NCBI RefSeq assembly: GCF_025813715.1 | Contig: NZ_CP107532.1 | Coordinates: forward strand, 4,542,001-4,606,000 | DNA: 64,000 nucleotides | Origin: Methylobacterium sp. FF17 | GTDB taxonomy: Bacteria > Pseudomonadota > Alphaproteobacteria > Rhizobiales > Beijerinckiaceae | Reading direction: 5' to 3' | Part shown: positions 1 through 8,863 of the stretch, in pieces | How positions within the stretch are numbered: position 1 is the first letter of the stretch | Layout of the letters: each line of letters starts with the position of its first letter | Program-made: the position numbers and the translations under genes | The notes under the pieces: generated by a model | What the model saw: only the letters and a program-made list of their open reading frames with translations | Told to the model about the DNA's origin: nothing | The model's database searches: none

Positions 1-1282
1 GCAGCCACAGCGTCGGGTGCCATGCCTTGTTCATCAAGGCACCGGCTTCCAGGCGCATGCGTGCCTCGAGGATGCACGGGGGCCGGCAGACGAGGCGCCC
101 GCCCGTATGGATCATGGCCGACAAGATGTCCTTGCCATCCGTCAGCGCCTTCTCCTGGACCGAAGCCGCGCGAGACTTGAGGACGAGAGCGCTACCTTCG
201 GTGGCGATGAGGTCCTGCCAAGAGGCGACCGGCTGGCCCCGATTGGCATCGAGATAGCCTTGATGGGTCGGGCCGACGTCGTAGCCCTTGAGCGTGAGAC
301 CGCCGGCGCCGGCCGAGCGCGGCGTCTGGGCAGCGGCCGGAAGCAGATAACCACGCGTATCGAACAGGTCGCCCTTGGGGGCCGCAGACGAGACGAACGA
401 CGGCATCGAGGCGAAGGTCATGCCGTCCGAGAGGCTATAGCCCTCGTATGCGGTCCCAGCCGCGCCGGCTGCGTTGATCGCGACGCCGCCGATGATGCTA
501 GCGCCGGGGACCGGGGTGGGGGCCGGCGGCGTCACGACACCACCGCCGGTGGGAAGCCCGGTCGATAGATCGACGCCTACGAGACCGGAAGCACGAGCAC
601 GGGGATCGGCCAGGTTCACTGCTGGCACGCGATCAGCCGATGCCGGCCCCGTATAGAAGTCCGTCAGGGGCCCCCGTCTTATGGAAGCGTTCTTCCGCCT
701 GAATGGCGTACCGAAGCGCACATAGACCCTATGGCCCTGCGTACTCAGAAAGATCTGTTCACCTGGCGCCAGGATGCGAGAGTTCACCCGCGTATTGGCA
801 GGCGGCGTTGCTGATGTGAGGTAGGCAACCGCCTGTTCGCCGGCCAGTTCGATGACCAGGGGCGTCGGACCAAGATCGGTCCACCCGTCGTCCGTGAACG
901 TGACCACACCGCCGGTGGGTAGCCCGGTCGACAGATCGACGCCTACGAGGCCGGTAGCACGGGCGCGGGGATCGGCCAGGTTCACTGCTGCCACGCGATC
1001 AGCCGATGCTGGCCCCGTGTAGAAGTCCGTCAGGGGCCCTCGTCTCACAGCGGCGTTCTTCCGCCTGAATGGCGTACCGAAGCGCACGTAGACCCTAAGG
1101 CCCGGCGTGCTCAGAAAGATCTGTTCACCTGGCGCCAGGATGCGGGAGTTCACCCGCGTATTGGCAGGCGGCGTTGCTGATGTGAGGAAGGTAACCGCCT
1201 GTTCGCCGGCCAGCTCGATGACCAGGGGCGTCGGACCAAGATCGGTCCACCCGTCATCCGTGAAAGATACTACGTCGGCCAA
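1..1282 (-). CDS. virion or tail-fibre-like protein with duplicated N-terminal module and GH16-like region (partial)
   Basis: The frame is open from a TTG at 1282 to the left edge (427 codons), so the C-terminus is missing. The TTG has AGGAGG nine bases upstream and lies two bases after the stop of the F-like gene. Residues of about 4-125 and 126-247 are two near-identical 122-residue modules rich in beta-forming residues. A Pro-rich linker (PPAPTPVPG) follows. The last visible residues (ILEARMRLEAG, HPTLWL) resemble the beta-sandwich of GH16/concanavalin-like folds. A glycan- or receptor-binding virion protein is inferred; family assignment needs the missing part. Confidence 0.6.
   Translation of the reverse strand, partial: MADVVSFTDDGWTDLGPTPLVIELAGEQAVTFLTSATPPANTRVNSRILAPGEQIFLSTPGLRVYVRFGTPFRRKNAAVRRGPLTDFYTGPASADRVAAVNLADPRARATGLVGVDLSTGLPTGGVVTFTDDGWTDLGPTPLVIELAGEQAVAYLTSATPPANTRVNSRILAPGEQIFLSTQGHRVYVRFGTPFRRKNASIRRGPLTDFYTGPASADRVPAVNLADPRARASGLVGVDLSTGLPTGGGVVTPPAPTPVPGASIIGGVAINAAGAAGTAYEGYSLSDGMTFASMPSFVSSAAPKGDLFDTRGYLLPAAAQTPRSAGAGGLTLKGYDVGPTHQGYLDANRGQPVASWQDLIATEGSALVLKSRAASVQEKALTDGKDILSAMIHTGGRLVCRPPCILEARMRLEAGALMNKAWHPTLWL
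542..1273. repeat. two tandem 366-bp direct repeats inside the virion gene
   Basis: The segment at about 908-1273 repeats at about 542-907 with only scattered substitutions. The period is 366 bp, exactly 122 codons, so the duplication keeps frame. Landmark CACCGCCGGTGGG begins at 541 and again at 907. High nucleotide identity points to a recent duplication or ongoing recombination. Confidence 0.9.
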
Positions 1283-1284
1283 GA

Positions 1285-2580
1285 TCAAAACCCTCCTGAT
1301 AGCAGGACGAATAGTGCGGAGCCCGCGAGGGCGGCCGTTTCGATGAGCTGAGCGGAGCGGACCAGGTTCGGCCGGAGGCGAGTGGCGGACACCGTGTTGG
1401 GCGCCCAGCGCGATCCGAGGGCGACACGGACCACGAGCTGGCGGGCGCGATCCTCGCCGGGCACGTCGAACACGTAGGCCAGCTCGGCGGCCGTCTCGTC
1501 CCAGAGGACGGCCTTCGCAGTGCCGATCGTCTCCGGCAGACGGCGCACCAGGCGCGCGACCTCCGGGGTGCTCGACACCGCCGGGCTCAGGATCTCGGGC
1601 GCCGTGGCGGCATCCACCGCGATCGCGCCGCTCCCGAGCCGCACGCCATTCCGATCGAGCGCGTCGAGGACCGGACGTGATACCGCCCCGACCGACCAAG
1701 GCGATTGGTCGACCGGCTGCCTCCGCGAGGCGCGATCAAGCCAGGGTTCGAACTCATCGGCGAGGCGGCGCGCCGGCCATTCCGGCGCCGCGATCGCGGA
1801 GGCCGACAGGACCGGGGGCGCGTCGGAGAGCTTCTGAGCCACCACCGAGGCGCGCCAGCCAGCCTTGCCGGGGTTATAGGCCCAACCCGGATCGATGCCG
1901 TCCGGCACCCGCGTGATCTGTCCGGTGCGGTGGTTGACGAAGGTCCGGCTGGTCTCGGGGGGCGGCGTGAACTTGAGCTGGGGCCGCAGGCGCTCGACAT
2001 CGCGCAGTGACAGGCTCTGAAGGGTGCACTGGCACCCGAAACCGTTCTGCGGCCCCCAGACGTCCCAGTAGGGATCGTCGACCGGCAGACAGAGGTTGTG
2101 GCGGTCGAGGTGCGCCTTGCGCCGATCCTTGCCGACCAGGAGCGAGACGTAGCGCAGGACCGGGCGGGCCCTCTTGTTCCGCTCGAACTGTTCCCAGTGT
2201 CCCGAGGCGTAGGACACCCGCATGTTGGTCTCGAAGATCGTGCGCAGGCGCCGCGTCGAGCCCAGCGTGCGCTCCTGGATCTCGCCGCTGGTCGGGTCGA
2301 CCACTTCCTTGCGGCCCCACCACCCCTTGGCTTCCAGGACCGGCCGAAGATCCTGGGCGAAGTCCTGGAAGGTCCGACCTTGCGCCAGCGCGTCGACCAG
2401 GGCGCCGTGGATGTCCTTCAGGATGTCGAACCCGGCCGACTTCGCCACGGTGAACATGGCGGCATGCTCAGCCTGCCAGGCGTCCTGCCAGGAGAACGTG
2501 GGATCGAAGCGCTGACCTCGACGCTGAAGCGCGGCGATCGCCTCGGCCGGCGGGAGCGGGGTCAGCGTCGGCTGCGCCAT
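1285..2580 (-). CDS. Mu F-like phage head morphogenesis protein
   Basis: This is a 431-residue protein of the Mu gpF/SPP1 gp7 minor head protein family, which assembles with the portal at the capsid vertex. The family signature is visible around residues 150-205: a His/Asp-rich stretch (KAHLDRHNLCLPVDDPYWD) followed by PQNGFGCQC, the usual paired-cysteine ending. It starts two bases after the portal gene stop and ends two bases before the next TTG start, so it belongs to the late head operon. Length is near that of Mu gpF. In Mu itself this gene is followed by G and the protease/scaffold genes; here a fibre-like gene follows instead. Confidence 0.88.
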   Translation of the reverse strand: MAQPTLTPLPPAEAIAALQRRGQRFDPTFSWQDAWQAEHAAMFTVAKSAGFDILKDIHGALVDALAQGRTFQDFAQDLRPVLEAKGWWGRKEVVDPTSGEIQERTLGSTRRLRTIFETNMRVSYASGHWEQFERNKRARPVLRYVSLLVGKDRRKAHLDRHNLCLPVDDPYWDVWGPQNGFGCQCTLQSLSLRDVERLRPQLKFTPPPETSRTFVNHRTGQITRVPDGIDPGWAYNPGKAGWRASVVAQKLSDAPPVLSASAIAAPEWPARRLADEFEPWLDRASRRQPVDQSPWSVGAVSRPVLDALDRNGVRLGSGAIAVDAATAPEILSPAVSSTPEVARLVRRLPETIGTAKAVLWDETAAELAYVFDVPGEDRARQLVVRVALGSRWAPNTVSATRLRPNLVRSAQLIETAALAGSALFVLLSGGF

Positions 2581-2582
2581 GG

Positions 2583-4187
2583 TCAGGCCCCGTCCGACAG
2601 GGGCTGATTGATCTCGCCGGCGAGCCGAGCAGAGAAGGCGGCTCGCGCCAGCATCTCGCCAAGCACACTCGGGTCCATGCTGGCGAAGTGCAGGGCCAGC
2701 ATCGCCTCCGCTTCGGCGAGAGAGGCGCAGGCCGCGATCTTGGGGCCGAGCCCGTCGACCATCGGTGCCACCATCCGCTCCCAGCCTTCATCGGAGAGGA
2801 TCTGGTCGATCGACGCGTCCACCGCGTCGGACCTCTGCGCGAGGGCGTCGTTGAAGGCGGCTTGAAGGGCGACAGGAAGCGCGCCTGGCGCGGGCTGTGC
2901 GCCAGGTAGTCCCGGCATCACCGGCGCAGCGGCCGGGGCGATCAGGACAGCCGCGCCGGCGTCCGGATCGGGGAAGCCCATCATGTCGGCGACATCCGAC
3001 ACCTGGACCCGCAGGCCCATGGGCACGAGTTCCTTCAACCCGTCGATCGTCGTCTTGAGATCCTTGCGGTCCTCGCGGCCGATGCGGATGCGGGGGTAGG
3101 CCTTGGTGGTCCCGGCCCCGTAGGCGAGGTCGATCCAGGGCCAGACCAAGTCGCGGTTGAGGGTGGCGGACAGCGCCTTCGCGTCGGCGCGCTCGATGTC
3201 TTCCTGGACCTGACGATGCTCCTGGCCGACCGCGTGGCCGCCGGCGATCGCGTCGGTGGTCGCGGTCTGGCCGAGCACGCCCTTCGAGATCTGCTGGTCC
3301 AGCCAGTCCGCGCGGGCCTTGTAGATGTCGGCGTTCGAGGCGGCCGCCTTCAGCTCCACGAACTCGATCGTCATGCTCTGCGGGATGATCGCCGCACAGT
3401 CGCCAGCGATGTTCGCCACCGCGTCGAAGAGGATGTCCTTCTCCGGGCCGGTGGCGTTGCTCTCGTACTTCCCGACCCGGATCGGCTGACCATAGGTCTG
3501 GGTGAAGATCGCCCAGTCCCGCAGGGTGAAGCTCTTGAACATCCAGCTCCAGCACGCGAGGCGCGCGATGCCGGAGCGGATCGGCAGGCCGGACTTGGCC
3601 GCGATCCGGGTATGGATGAACTTGCTGGCCGGCAGCGGCACGTCGCCGGTCTCGGTGCGCAGGAGCGGCGTGCGCCCATCCACCAGGTCGAAGGTGAACC
3701 ATCGCGGATCGCGCCATTCGAGCCGGGTCGGCTCCCACTGGCCCATGGACGTGTCCCAGATGATCTCGGTGTAGGACACGCCCTTGCCGATGGCGTCGAG
3801 GATGTCGAACAGCTCGTCGTGCAGCTCGTCGCGCAGGAGCCACGTGCGGATCATGTCCGCCTTCTCGACGTCGACCGGATCGTCCGAGGCTGCGTCGACC
3901 TGGATCTTGAGCTGGGCGACGGACCGCTTCCGGGTGCCGAGCACGCCGACGTAGTGGAGGTCTCGCTCCTCCACGATCTCGGCCAGCTCCAGGTAGCGCA
4001 GCGGCAAGCCCTGGTCGGCCTCACGCATGATCATGGCGACGCGCTGAGGCGTCAGGCCATCGGCATGGGAGCCGGACAGGACGCTGCGCACGCCGCTGAG
4101 CGTGGGCCCGGCGATCGCCTTGGTCAGCACCTCGCGGCGCGCGGGACGGCCATCAGGGCCGAGGATGACAACGGGGGCGTCGGCCAT
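2583..4187 (-). CDS. phage portal protein, DUF935 (Mu gp29-like)
   Basis: The 534-residue product matches the Mu gp29 portal family (DUF935), the dodecameric ring through which DNA enters the capsid. Characteristic stretches include the N-terminal region with RYLELAEIVEERDLHY and the central RDWAIFTQTYGQPIRVGKY. It lies between terminase (two-base gap upstream) and the F-like gene (two-base gap downstream), the conserved Mu order. Its length is normal for the family and no frame disruption is seen. Confidence 0.93.
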   Translation of the reverse strand: MADAPVVILGPDGRPARREVLTKAIAGPTLSGVRSVLSGSHADGLTPQRVAMIMREADQGLPLRYLELAEIVEERDLHYVGVLGTRKRSVAQLKIQVDAASDDPVDVEKADMIRTWLLRDELHDELFDILDAIGKGVSYTEIIWDTSMGQWEPTRLEWRDPRWFTFDLVDGRTPLLRTETGDVPLPASKFIHTRIAAKSGLPIRSGIARLACWSWMFKSFTLRDWAIFTQTYGQPIRVGKYESNATGPEKDILFDAVANIAGDCAAIIPQSMTIEFVELKAAASNADIYKARADWLDQQISKGVLGQTATTDAIAGGHAVGQEHRQVQEDIERADAKALSATLNRDLVWPWIDLAYGAGTTKAYPRIRIGREDRKDLKTTIDGLKELVPMGLRVQVSDVADMMGFPDPDAGAAVLIAPAAAPVMPGLPGAQPAPGALPVALQAAFNDALAQRSDAVDASIDQILSDEGWERMVAPMVDGLGPKIAACASLAEAEAMLALHFASMDPSVLGEMLARAAFSARLAGEINQPLSDGA

Positions 4188-4189
4188 GG

Positions 4190-5569
4190 TCAGAGGCCTC
4201 CTCTGAGGCGGGCGCCGAGCGGCTGACGAGAGAGCGGATCGGGAAGATCATCCGCCTCGTAGTCGTCCGACCGCATGCGTGAGTTGTGGCCCAGCAGGGC
4301 GGAGCGCGGCGCGGCGCGGTAGCCGTACTCCACGGTAGGGCCGCCGGCGGCATGGATGCCGAGGAAGGCAGCCCAGGTGCGATCGGCGTGATCGTCATCG
4401 CGCTCGGCCACGAAGCGCGGCGCGCCGGTGGCGGATGCCACCCGGCGGAGCTTGTGCAGATCCGCCCGGAGCGCCGGGTCACCTTCCCGGATCCGGACGG
4501 TGCGATCCTCGAACCGTTCCTTACCGGCCGTCGCCATGATGAGCTTCGAGGGGCCGGTGAACAGCACGCCTTCGATCCGGCTGCCGTAGCGGCGCTGGGC
4601 ATCCTCGACCACCTTCTCGCCCATGCCAGTCTGATCGATGCAGGCTCGGGCGACGCGGTAGCGCTCCATCACGCCGTCGAAGGCTTCGTCCATCTCCGCG
4701 AAGGTGGCGCGCTTCTGTTCGATCCGCTCGCGCTCCCAGAGCACGTCGCCGATCTGCTCCCAGACCCAGATCACGTGGAGATCGTTGCGCCGGCCGATGT
4801 CGCGGCCGACGAAGCATACGCCGCCCTGGTAGCCTTCAGGGTCGCCGGCGGTCGGATCTTCGCAGGACGTGATGAGATCGTAGGACAGCCAAGCGCTGGC
4901 CTCATCGAGCCACTTCAGCTCGAATTCCTGGGCCCAGGCATCGTCGTCGCCGATGCCCTCGCGCAGGGCGTCGATGTCACGAGGCAGCCCGTCCCGGACG
5001 GCCTGGTAGATGTCCACGATGTGCCGGGACCAGCGCTCATCCTTGCCGGTGGCCAGCTCGTAGAACTTGTTGCCCTTGCCGTTGGGCGTCGAGGTGACCC
5101 GGAGCTTCCAGCCGGCGGAAATGACCGGGAACAGCGCCTTCCAGATCGCACCGCTATCCTTGTGGAAGGCGAACTCGTCGAGGAAGACGTTGGCCGAGAA
5201 GCCGCGCGCCGTGTCCGGGTTGGCCGGCAGCGCCGTGATCTTCGAGCCGCCCGGCAAGGTGACTTCCAGGGCCTTGTAGCTCCCGGCCTCGCCCTTCCAG
5301 TCGAAGTCGACGGCGTCGAAAGCCATGTTGAAGGCTGCCGCGTGGCGCTTCACGCCTTCGTTCATGGCCTCGGCCGCCTGGCGTTCGCCGCGCGAGAGGA
5401 TGACCCAGCGCGCACGCCGGCCCTCGACGGCGGCCGCGAAGCAATCGTCCACGATCTCCAGTGTGGTGGTGAACGTCTTGCCGGTCTGACGGGCGAACAT
5501 GCCCAGCTTGAACCGGGCCGGATCGCGCATCCATCTCTGCTGGTAGGCGTGGAGCGGGACGGCGATCAT
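4190..5569 (-). CDS. phage terminase large subunit (Mu gp28-like)
   Basis: This 459-residue ATPase-nuclease packages phage DNA. The ATPase P-loop variant ARQTGKT is at residues 26-32 and an acidic Walker B-like segment (VFLDEFAF) follows in the N-terminal half. Its ATG at 5569 overlaps the TGA of the upstream small-subunit gene by one base (TGATG). The same frame continues open upstream of this ATG, but that extension is Arg/Ser-rich and antisense-like, so it was not used. The DUF935 portal gene follows directly, as in Mu. Confidence 0.92.
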   Translation of the reverse strand: MIAVPLHAYQQRWMRDPARFKLGMFARQTGKTFTTTLEIVDDCFAAAVEGRRARWVILSRGERQAAEAMNEGVKRHAAAFNMAFDAVDFDWKGEAGSYKALEVTLPGGSKITALPANPDTARGFSANVFLDEFAFHKDSGAIWKALFPVISAGWKLRVTSTPNGKGNKFYELATGKDERWSRHIVDIYQAVRDGLPRDIDALREGIGDDDAWAQEFELKWLDEASAWLSYDLITSCEDPTAGDPEGYQGGVCFVGRDIGRRNDLHVIWVWEQIGDVLWERERIEQKRATFAEMDEAFDGVMERYRVARACIDQTGMGEKVVEDAQRRYGSRIEGVLFTGPSKLIMATAGKERFEDRTVRIREGDPALRADLHKLRRVASATGAPRFVAERDDDHADRTWAAFLGIHAAGGPTVEYGYRAAPRSALLGHNSRMRSDDYEADDLPDPLSRQPLGARLRGGL

Positions 5570-6144
5570 CAGTCGAAGATCCCGTAGACGTCCTGACGGA
5601 TCTTCTTCAGCACCGCCGCCGCGTCGACCGGATGCCCGGCCTCGGTCACCTGGCCGACAGCTGCCTCTGCCGCCTTCATCACGCGGGCCTTCGTCTCGGC
5701 CTCGACCTTCTGCCGGCGATCCGTGCTGATCTTCTGAGCCGACACGGTCGCCTGGAAGGCGCGCGCCAGTTCCATGGCTTCCTTCGGCCCCTTGATCCCG
5801 GAGCCGTCGCCGGCCAGCTCGATGATGAGCGTCTTGATGAATTCGCCGAGGATCACGGTGTTCTCGTCGACGTCGGCCGCCGTGAACTGGCTCGACACGC
5901 CGTCGAACATCGCCCGCGCTTCCTGCATCCGGCGCACGGCGGCCGCCCGGTTCACGCTGTGCCGGCTGAAGGCGGATTTCGAGATGCCCTCGATCCCCTT
6001 GGCCTCCAGACGGTCGTTCAGCTCGAACAGGATGTCCGCCTGGGTCCGCTTGCGCTGGGCCAGCTCCTGGGTCGCCCAGACGATGTCGTCGGCTGCCTCT
6101 TCCGGCAGCATGTCGATCGCGGAGAGGCGACGGCGCTCGGCCAT
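5569..6144 (-). CDS. DUF3486 protein (Mu gp27-like, probable small terminase)
   Basis: The 191-residue protein begins MAERRRLSAIDMLP and has the DUF3486 pattern: an N-terminal helix-turn-helix-like part (ADILFELNDRL, ISKSAFSRH) and a long helical C-terminal part. Mu gp27 and relatives sit immediately before the large terminase and probably recognise the packaging site. Here its TGA overlaps the terminase ATG by one base. Function as small terminase is inferred from family and position. Confidence 0.88.
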   Translation of the reverse strand: MAERRRLSAIDMLPEEAADDIVWATQELAQRKRTQADILFELNDRLEAKGIEGISKSAFSRHSVNRAAAVRRMQEARAMFDGVSSQFTAADVDENTVILGEFIKTLIIELAGDGSGIKGPKEAMELARAFQATVSAQKISTDRRQKVEAETKARVMKAAEAAVGQVTEAGHPVDAAAVLKKIRQDVYGIFD

Positions 6145-6146
6145 GC

Positions 6147-6449
6147 TCAGACCCCGAGGGAGGGTTGCTTGATCCCCTCGATCTTCGAGCGGCGCAGCAC
6201 GTGGTCGACGCCGGCGCGCGTAATCTGCGCGACCACAACGCTGCCGGCCTCCGTCGTCGCCACGGCGCCCAGCTCGGCCATCTTATGGATCTGGGTCCGG
6301 ACCCACTCGCGCGAGCGATTGTGCCCGAAGCTCTCCAGCACGTGGCAGAGAACGCCGTCGTTGAGACGGCCATCCGACTGGACGTGCAGCTCGCGCAGGA
6401 TGATCAGCCGGGCATCTTCCTCGACATGCCGGGAGAAGGTGGTGCTCAT
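6147..6449 (-). CDS. Mu gp26-like winged-helix phage protein
   Basis: A 100-residue protein with a winged-helix look: helices around LIILRELHVQSDGRLND and REWVRTQIHKMAELGAV, then a beta-wing (VVVAQITRAG) and HVLRR. It belongs to the small protein family found between the DUF2730 and DUF3486 genes in Mu-like phages. The start overlaps the stop of the upstream gene by four bases. It probably binds DNA during late gene expression or packaging, but its exact role is not known. Confidence 0.8.
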   Translation of the reverse strand: MSTTFSRHVEEDARLIILRELHVQSDGRLNDGVLCHVLESFGHNRSREWVRTQIHKMAELGAVATTEAGSVVVAQITRAGVDHVLRRSKIEGIKQPSLGV

Positions 6450-6835
6450 TTCGGGGCCTCGTGGCCTTTGCCTGCGACGGTGGGGAGGGCGGCGGCGATC
6501 AGGAAGTCTTCGATCCGCCGGAGCGAATGGCCGTTCGTAGCGAGCGTGTCGTGCATCCCGTCGACCTTGCCCGAGATCGTCGAGACCTGGACAAGCACTT
6601 CGTTCAGCCGGTCTTTCGTCGGCACGGACTGCATCGCCATGCGGATGTTGCGAACGTCGTGGTCATTCTGGGTTTGCTTGCCCTCCAGCGTGGTCAGGCG
6701 AGCGTTGATCGCGTCCAGCTTGGCGTCCGTCGCCGGGGCCCGCACCGTGCGGGGCCGGCGAGGCACCGCCAGAGCCGCCAGGAACAGGACAATGACGAAC
6801 GCCGCGACGGCTACGGCAATCCACGGGTCCGTCAC
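6446..6835 (-). CDS. DUF2730 phage protein (Mu gp25-like)
   Basis: The 129-residue product has one N-terminal membrane segment (about residues 5-25, AVAVAAFVIVLFLAALAV), a basic stretch, and a long amphipathic helix likely to form a coiled coil (residues 35-115). This matches DUF2730 proteins of Mu-like phages. It overlaps both neighbours by four bases. The role is unknown; position next to the lysis block leaves open a membrane or lysis function. Confidence 0.82.
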   Translation of the reverse strand: MTDPWIAVAVAAFVIVLFLAALAVPRRPRTVRAPATDAKLDAINARLTTLEGKQTQNDHDVRNIRMAMQSVPTKDRLNEVLVQVSTISGKVDGMHDTLATNGHSLRRIEDFLIAAALPTVAGKGHEAPK

Positions 6836-7236
6836 TTCAGCAACTCCGCCAGCTCAGGCGCGACGTCGGCGGGTTGAAGGCGGCCGTCGCGGACGGCAGC
6901 CAGGAGGTCGATTGCCCGGCGGAGCTGCATGCGCAGCAGCTCCACGCTCGTCTGAAGCTCCCGTTGGCGGTCCTTCAGGCTGTCGTTCTCGGCCTCGATC
7001 CGCTCCGCTTCCTTGCGAAGCTGATCCTCGACCAGGACGAGCTTGTCGTACTGGGCGATGACGCGATCGAGGAACCCAGTTTTCTGCTGGTCCGACCGGA
7101 CCCCGTCGAAGAGGCCGGCCGTCCTCGCGAACACGATGATGGCCAGGGCGAGCCCAACGATCCCGGCAGCGATGTAGGCGCCGATCGGGCCAGTGCCCTC
7201 GATGATGCGGAGGGTGCTCTCGACCGTCTTGTCCAC
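6832..7236 (-). CDS. membrane-anchored coiled-coil protein, candidate inner-membrane spanin
   Basis: The 134-residue protein has one membrane helix near residues 18-38 (IGAYIAAGIVGLALAIIVF) and then a charged coiled coil from about residue 50 to 120 (heptad-like KLVLVEDQLRKEAERIEAEN). An N-terminal anchor followed by a periplasmic coiled coil is the topology of Rz-type i-spanins, and the gene lies in the holin-endolysin block. No lipoprotein partner with a lipobox was found beside or inside it, so the spanin role is an inference. Confidence 0.6.
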   Translation of the reverse strand: MDKTVESTLRIIEGTGPIGAYIAAGIVGLALAIIVFARTAGLFDGVRSDQQKTGFLDRVIAQYDKLVLVEDQLRKEAERIEAENDSLKDRQRELQTSVELLRMQLRRAIDLLAAVRDGRLQPADVAPELAELLK

Positions 7237-7237
7237 G

Positions 7238-7663
7238 CTAGACGGCCTTCCGGGGCTGACCGGAAAGGTAGAGCGCGCCGCAGAGCGCAGCCCCCCCGAT
7301 GATCGCGTAGGTGAGGACGCCGGTGGTGACCTCGATCTTGGCGAAGCTGACCGCGACCGAGATCCAGATCCAGGCCGACAGCAGGCAGGCCGTCACCCTG
7401 ATCCAGCGCAGGTAGCAGCAGAAGACGCCAAGCCCATGCAACACGGTCAGGATGGCGAAGAACGCGATCCAGGTGACGTCCGGCAGCCAACCCATCCCGA
7501 CGAACGCCCCGCGATCGAAGATTTGGGGTCTCGCGATCATGAGCGAGCCCCAGGACGCGGCGAACAGGCAGAGGATCAGGTCGATCCCCGGTGCGAGGGG
7601 GCCGAACAGCCATTCCACGAACCGGACGAGCGGGGTGACGGTGACGGTGACAGCGTGTTTCAT
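7238..7663 (-). CDS. phage multi-pass membrane protein of the lysis region
   Basis: A 141-residue hydrophobic protein with about four membrane segments (near residues 25-42, 62-82, 90-108 and 112-132). It begins MKHAVTVTVTPL. It sits between the holin-like gene and the coiled-coil membrane gene, all on the same strand. I do not recognise a family. A holin, antiholin or superinfection-exclusion role is possible from position alone. Confidence 0.7.
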   Translation of the reverse strand: MKHAVTVTVTPLVRFVEWLFGPLAPGIDLILCLFAASWGSLMIARPQIFDRGAFVGMGWLPDVTWIAFFAILTVLHGLGVFCCYLRWIRVTACLLSAWIWISVAVSFAKIEVTTGVLTYAIIGGAALCGALYLSGQPRKAV

Positions 7664-7669
7664 GGGGCG

Positions 7670-7951
7670 TCAGACCTTCGCCTTCCCGATGGCCTTCTCA
7701 GCCTTGAAGCGCCCGACGATGGCCAGCACGGTGCCGCCCAACATCGAGGTGGCGATGATCCAGGTTGTCACCTGATCGGCGAGCACTCGCTGTGTCTCGG
7801 CATCGAGCGTGAGCCCGAAAGCGAGACCGCCGAGCACCGACCCACCCATGATCCCGGCCCCGATTATCGTGCGGGATTGATACCAAGGCTTCACGCCTTG
7901 ATCGGCCAGCAGCGGCGCGGCCGCGCCCGGGGCGTCATTGTCCTGAACCAT
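7670..7951 (-). CDS. holin-like two-helix membrane protein
   Basis: The 93-residue protein has two hydrophobic segments (about residues 29-48, IIGAGIMGGSVLGGLAFGL, and 63-82, WIIATSMLGGTVLAIVGRF) separated by a short charged loop, and ends in Lys-rich residues. This size and topology fit small phage holins, which permit endolysin access to the wall. A good AGGAG ribosome site lies six bases before the ATG at 7951, and the gene is 24 bases from the lysozyme gene. Confidence 0.75.
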   Translation of the reverse strand: MVQDNDAPGAAAPLLADQGVKPWYQSRTIIGAGIMGGSVLGGLAFGLTLDAETQRVLADQVTTWIIATSMLGGTVLAIVGRFKAEKAIGKAKV

Positions 7952-7975
7952 GTCGGTCTCCTGAGGGTGCCGCGA

Positions 7976-8785
7976 TCAGGCGGCGAAGGGTACGTCCAGC
8001 GCCTGGCCGGGCAGCGGGTACATCGCGACGGCGATCGGCCTCTTCGCCTTGACCAGCGCGGCCGCCATGGCGGCGCGCGTGGCGGGCCCGGCCCGGCCGT
8101 CGATGGTGAGGGCATGGGTGCGCTGGAACTGGCGAACCGCCGTATCCGTGAGGGGGCCGAAGTCGCCGTCCGGATCGGGCTTCGCAGGCAACAGGTTGAG
8201 CGAGATCAGGTCGGCCTGGAGTGCACGCACCGCCTCGGGATGGGCCGAGCCGCGCGCCAGCACCACGCCCTGGGTCACGGGCACATCGTCGTTCGCGGCG
8301 ATGGCGATGCCGTAGTTCCCGGTTTCGAACATGGTCCGCTCGGCCGCGCGGCGACGGATCAGCCCGGACATGACCTTGCCGTCCGCCTTGTTCCAGAGGG
8401 TGAAGGCGGCCGCCGCGTCCAGGCGCTTGCCAGCATTGAAGAGCCGCACCACGCTGGAGCCGGTGAAGTTGCCGGGGCCGATGTTGAAGCAGAGCGACAC
8501 CATGGCGTCGAACTGCGCCTGGGTCAGCGGCACCTTGATGAGCTTGATGACCCAGGCCTCGAAGGTGGCGAGGTCGCGCGCCAGGATCTCGAAAGCCTGG
8601 TCCCGCGAAATGGTCATCCCCTTGGACACGACCGGCGCGCCTGCGGCCGCCGTGTGTCCGATGCCGATGGTCCAGGGTTTCCCGCCGGTAGCCGGATCGG
8701 GGTAGGCCTTTAGGACTACTCCCTCGAAGCCGGCCAGGAACTGCCTACCGCTTTCGGATGTCTTGAGGTGGGCGTTGACGGCCAT
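7976..8785 (-). CDS. phage endolysin: GH24 lysozyme with C-terminal peptidoglycan-binding domain
   Basis: The enzyme cleaves the glycan strand of peptidoglycan during lysis. Residues 12-165 form a GH24 muramidase domain with the catalytic triad E21 (GFEG), D30 (YPDP) and T39 (WTIGIGHT). Residues of about 185-260 form a PG_binding_1-type domain (GDFGPLTDTAVRQFQ, IDGRAGPATRAAM). The ATG at 8785 is chosen because it starts right before the conserved domain; an upstream in-frame ATG at 8848 would add 21 residues of low-complexity sequence. No signal or SAR helix is seen, so a holin is required. Confidence 0.93.
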   Translation of the reverse strand: MAVNAHLKTSESGRQFLAGFEGVVLKAYPDPATGGKPWTIGIGHTAAAGAPVVSKGMTISRDQAFEILARDLATFEAWVIKLIKVPLTQAQFDAMVSLCFNIGPGNFTGSSVVRLFNAGKRLDAAAAFTLWNKADGKVMSGLIRRRAAERTMFETGNYGIAIAANDDVPVTQGVVLARGSAHPEAVRALQADLISLNLLPAKPDPDGDFGPLTDTAVRQFQRTHALTIDGRAGPATRAAMAAALVKAKRPIAVAMYPLPGQALDVPFAA

Positions 8786-8863
8786 AAGCTCGGTCCCGGT
8801 TGATGTCGGGACGATGCGACAGCGCTGGGGAGATGGTGCCCCGGACACCCTGTCCGGGTGGGC

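Noticed and set aside
5570..6373. N-terminal extension of the terminase frame to 727 residues
   Set aside because: The extension is Arg/Ser/Gly-rich, overlaps the DUF3486 and gp26-like genes in another frame, and the terminase fold begins cleanly at the ATG at 5569.
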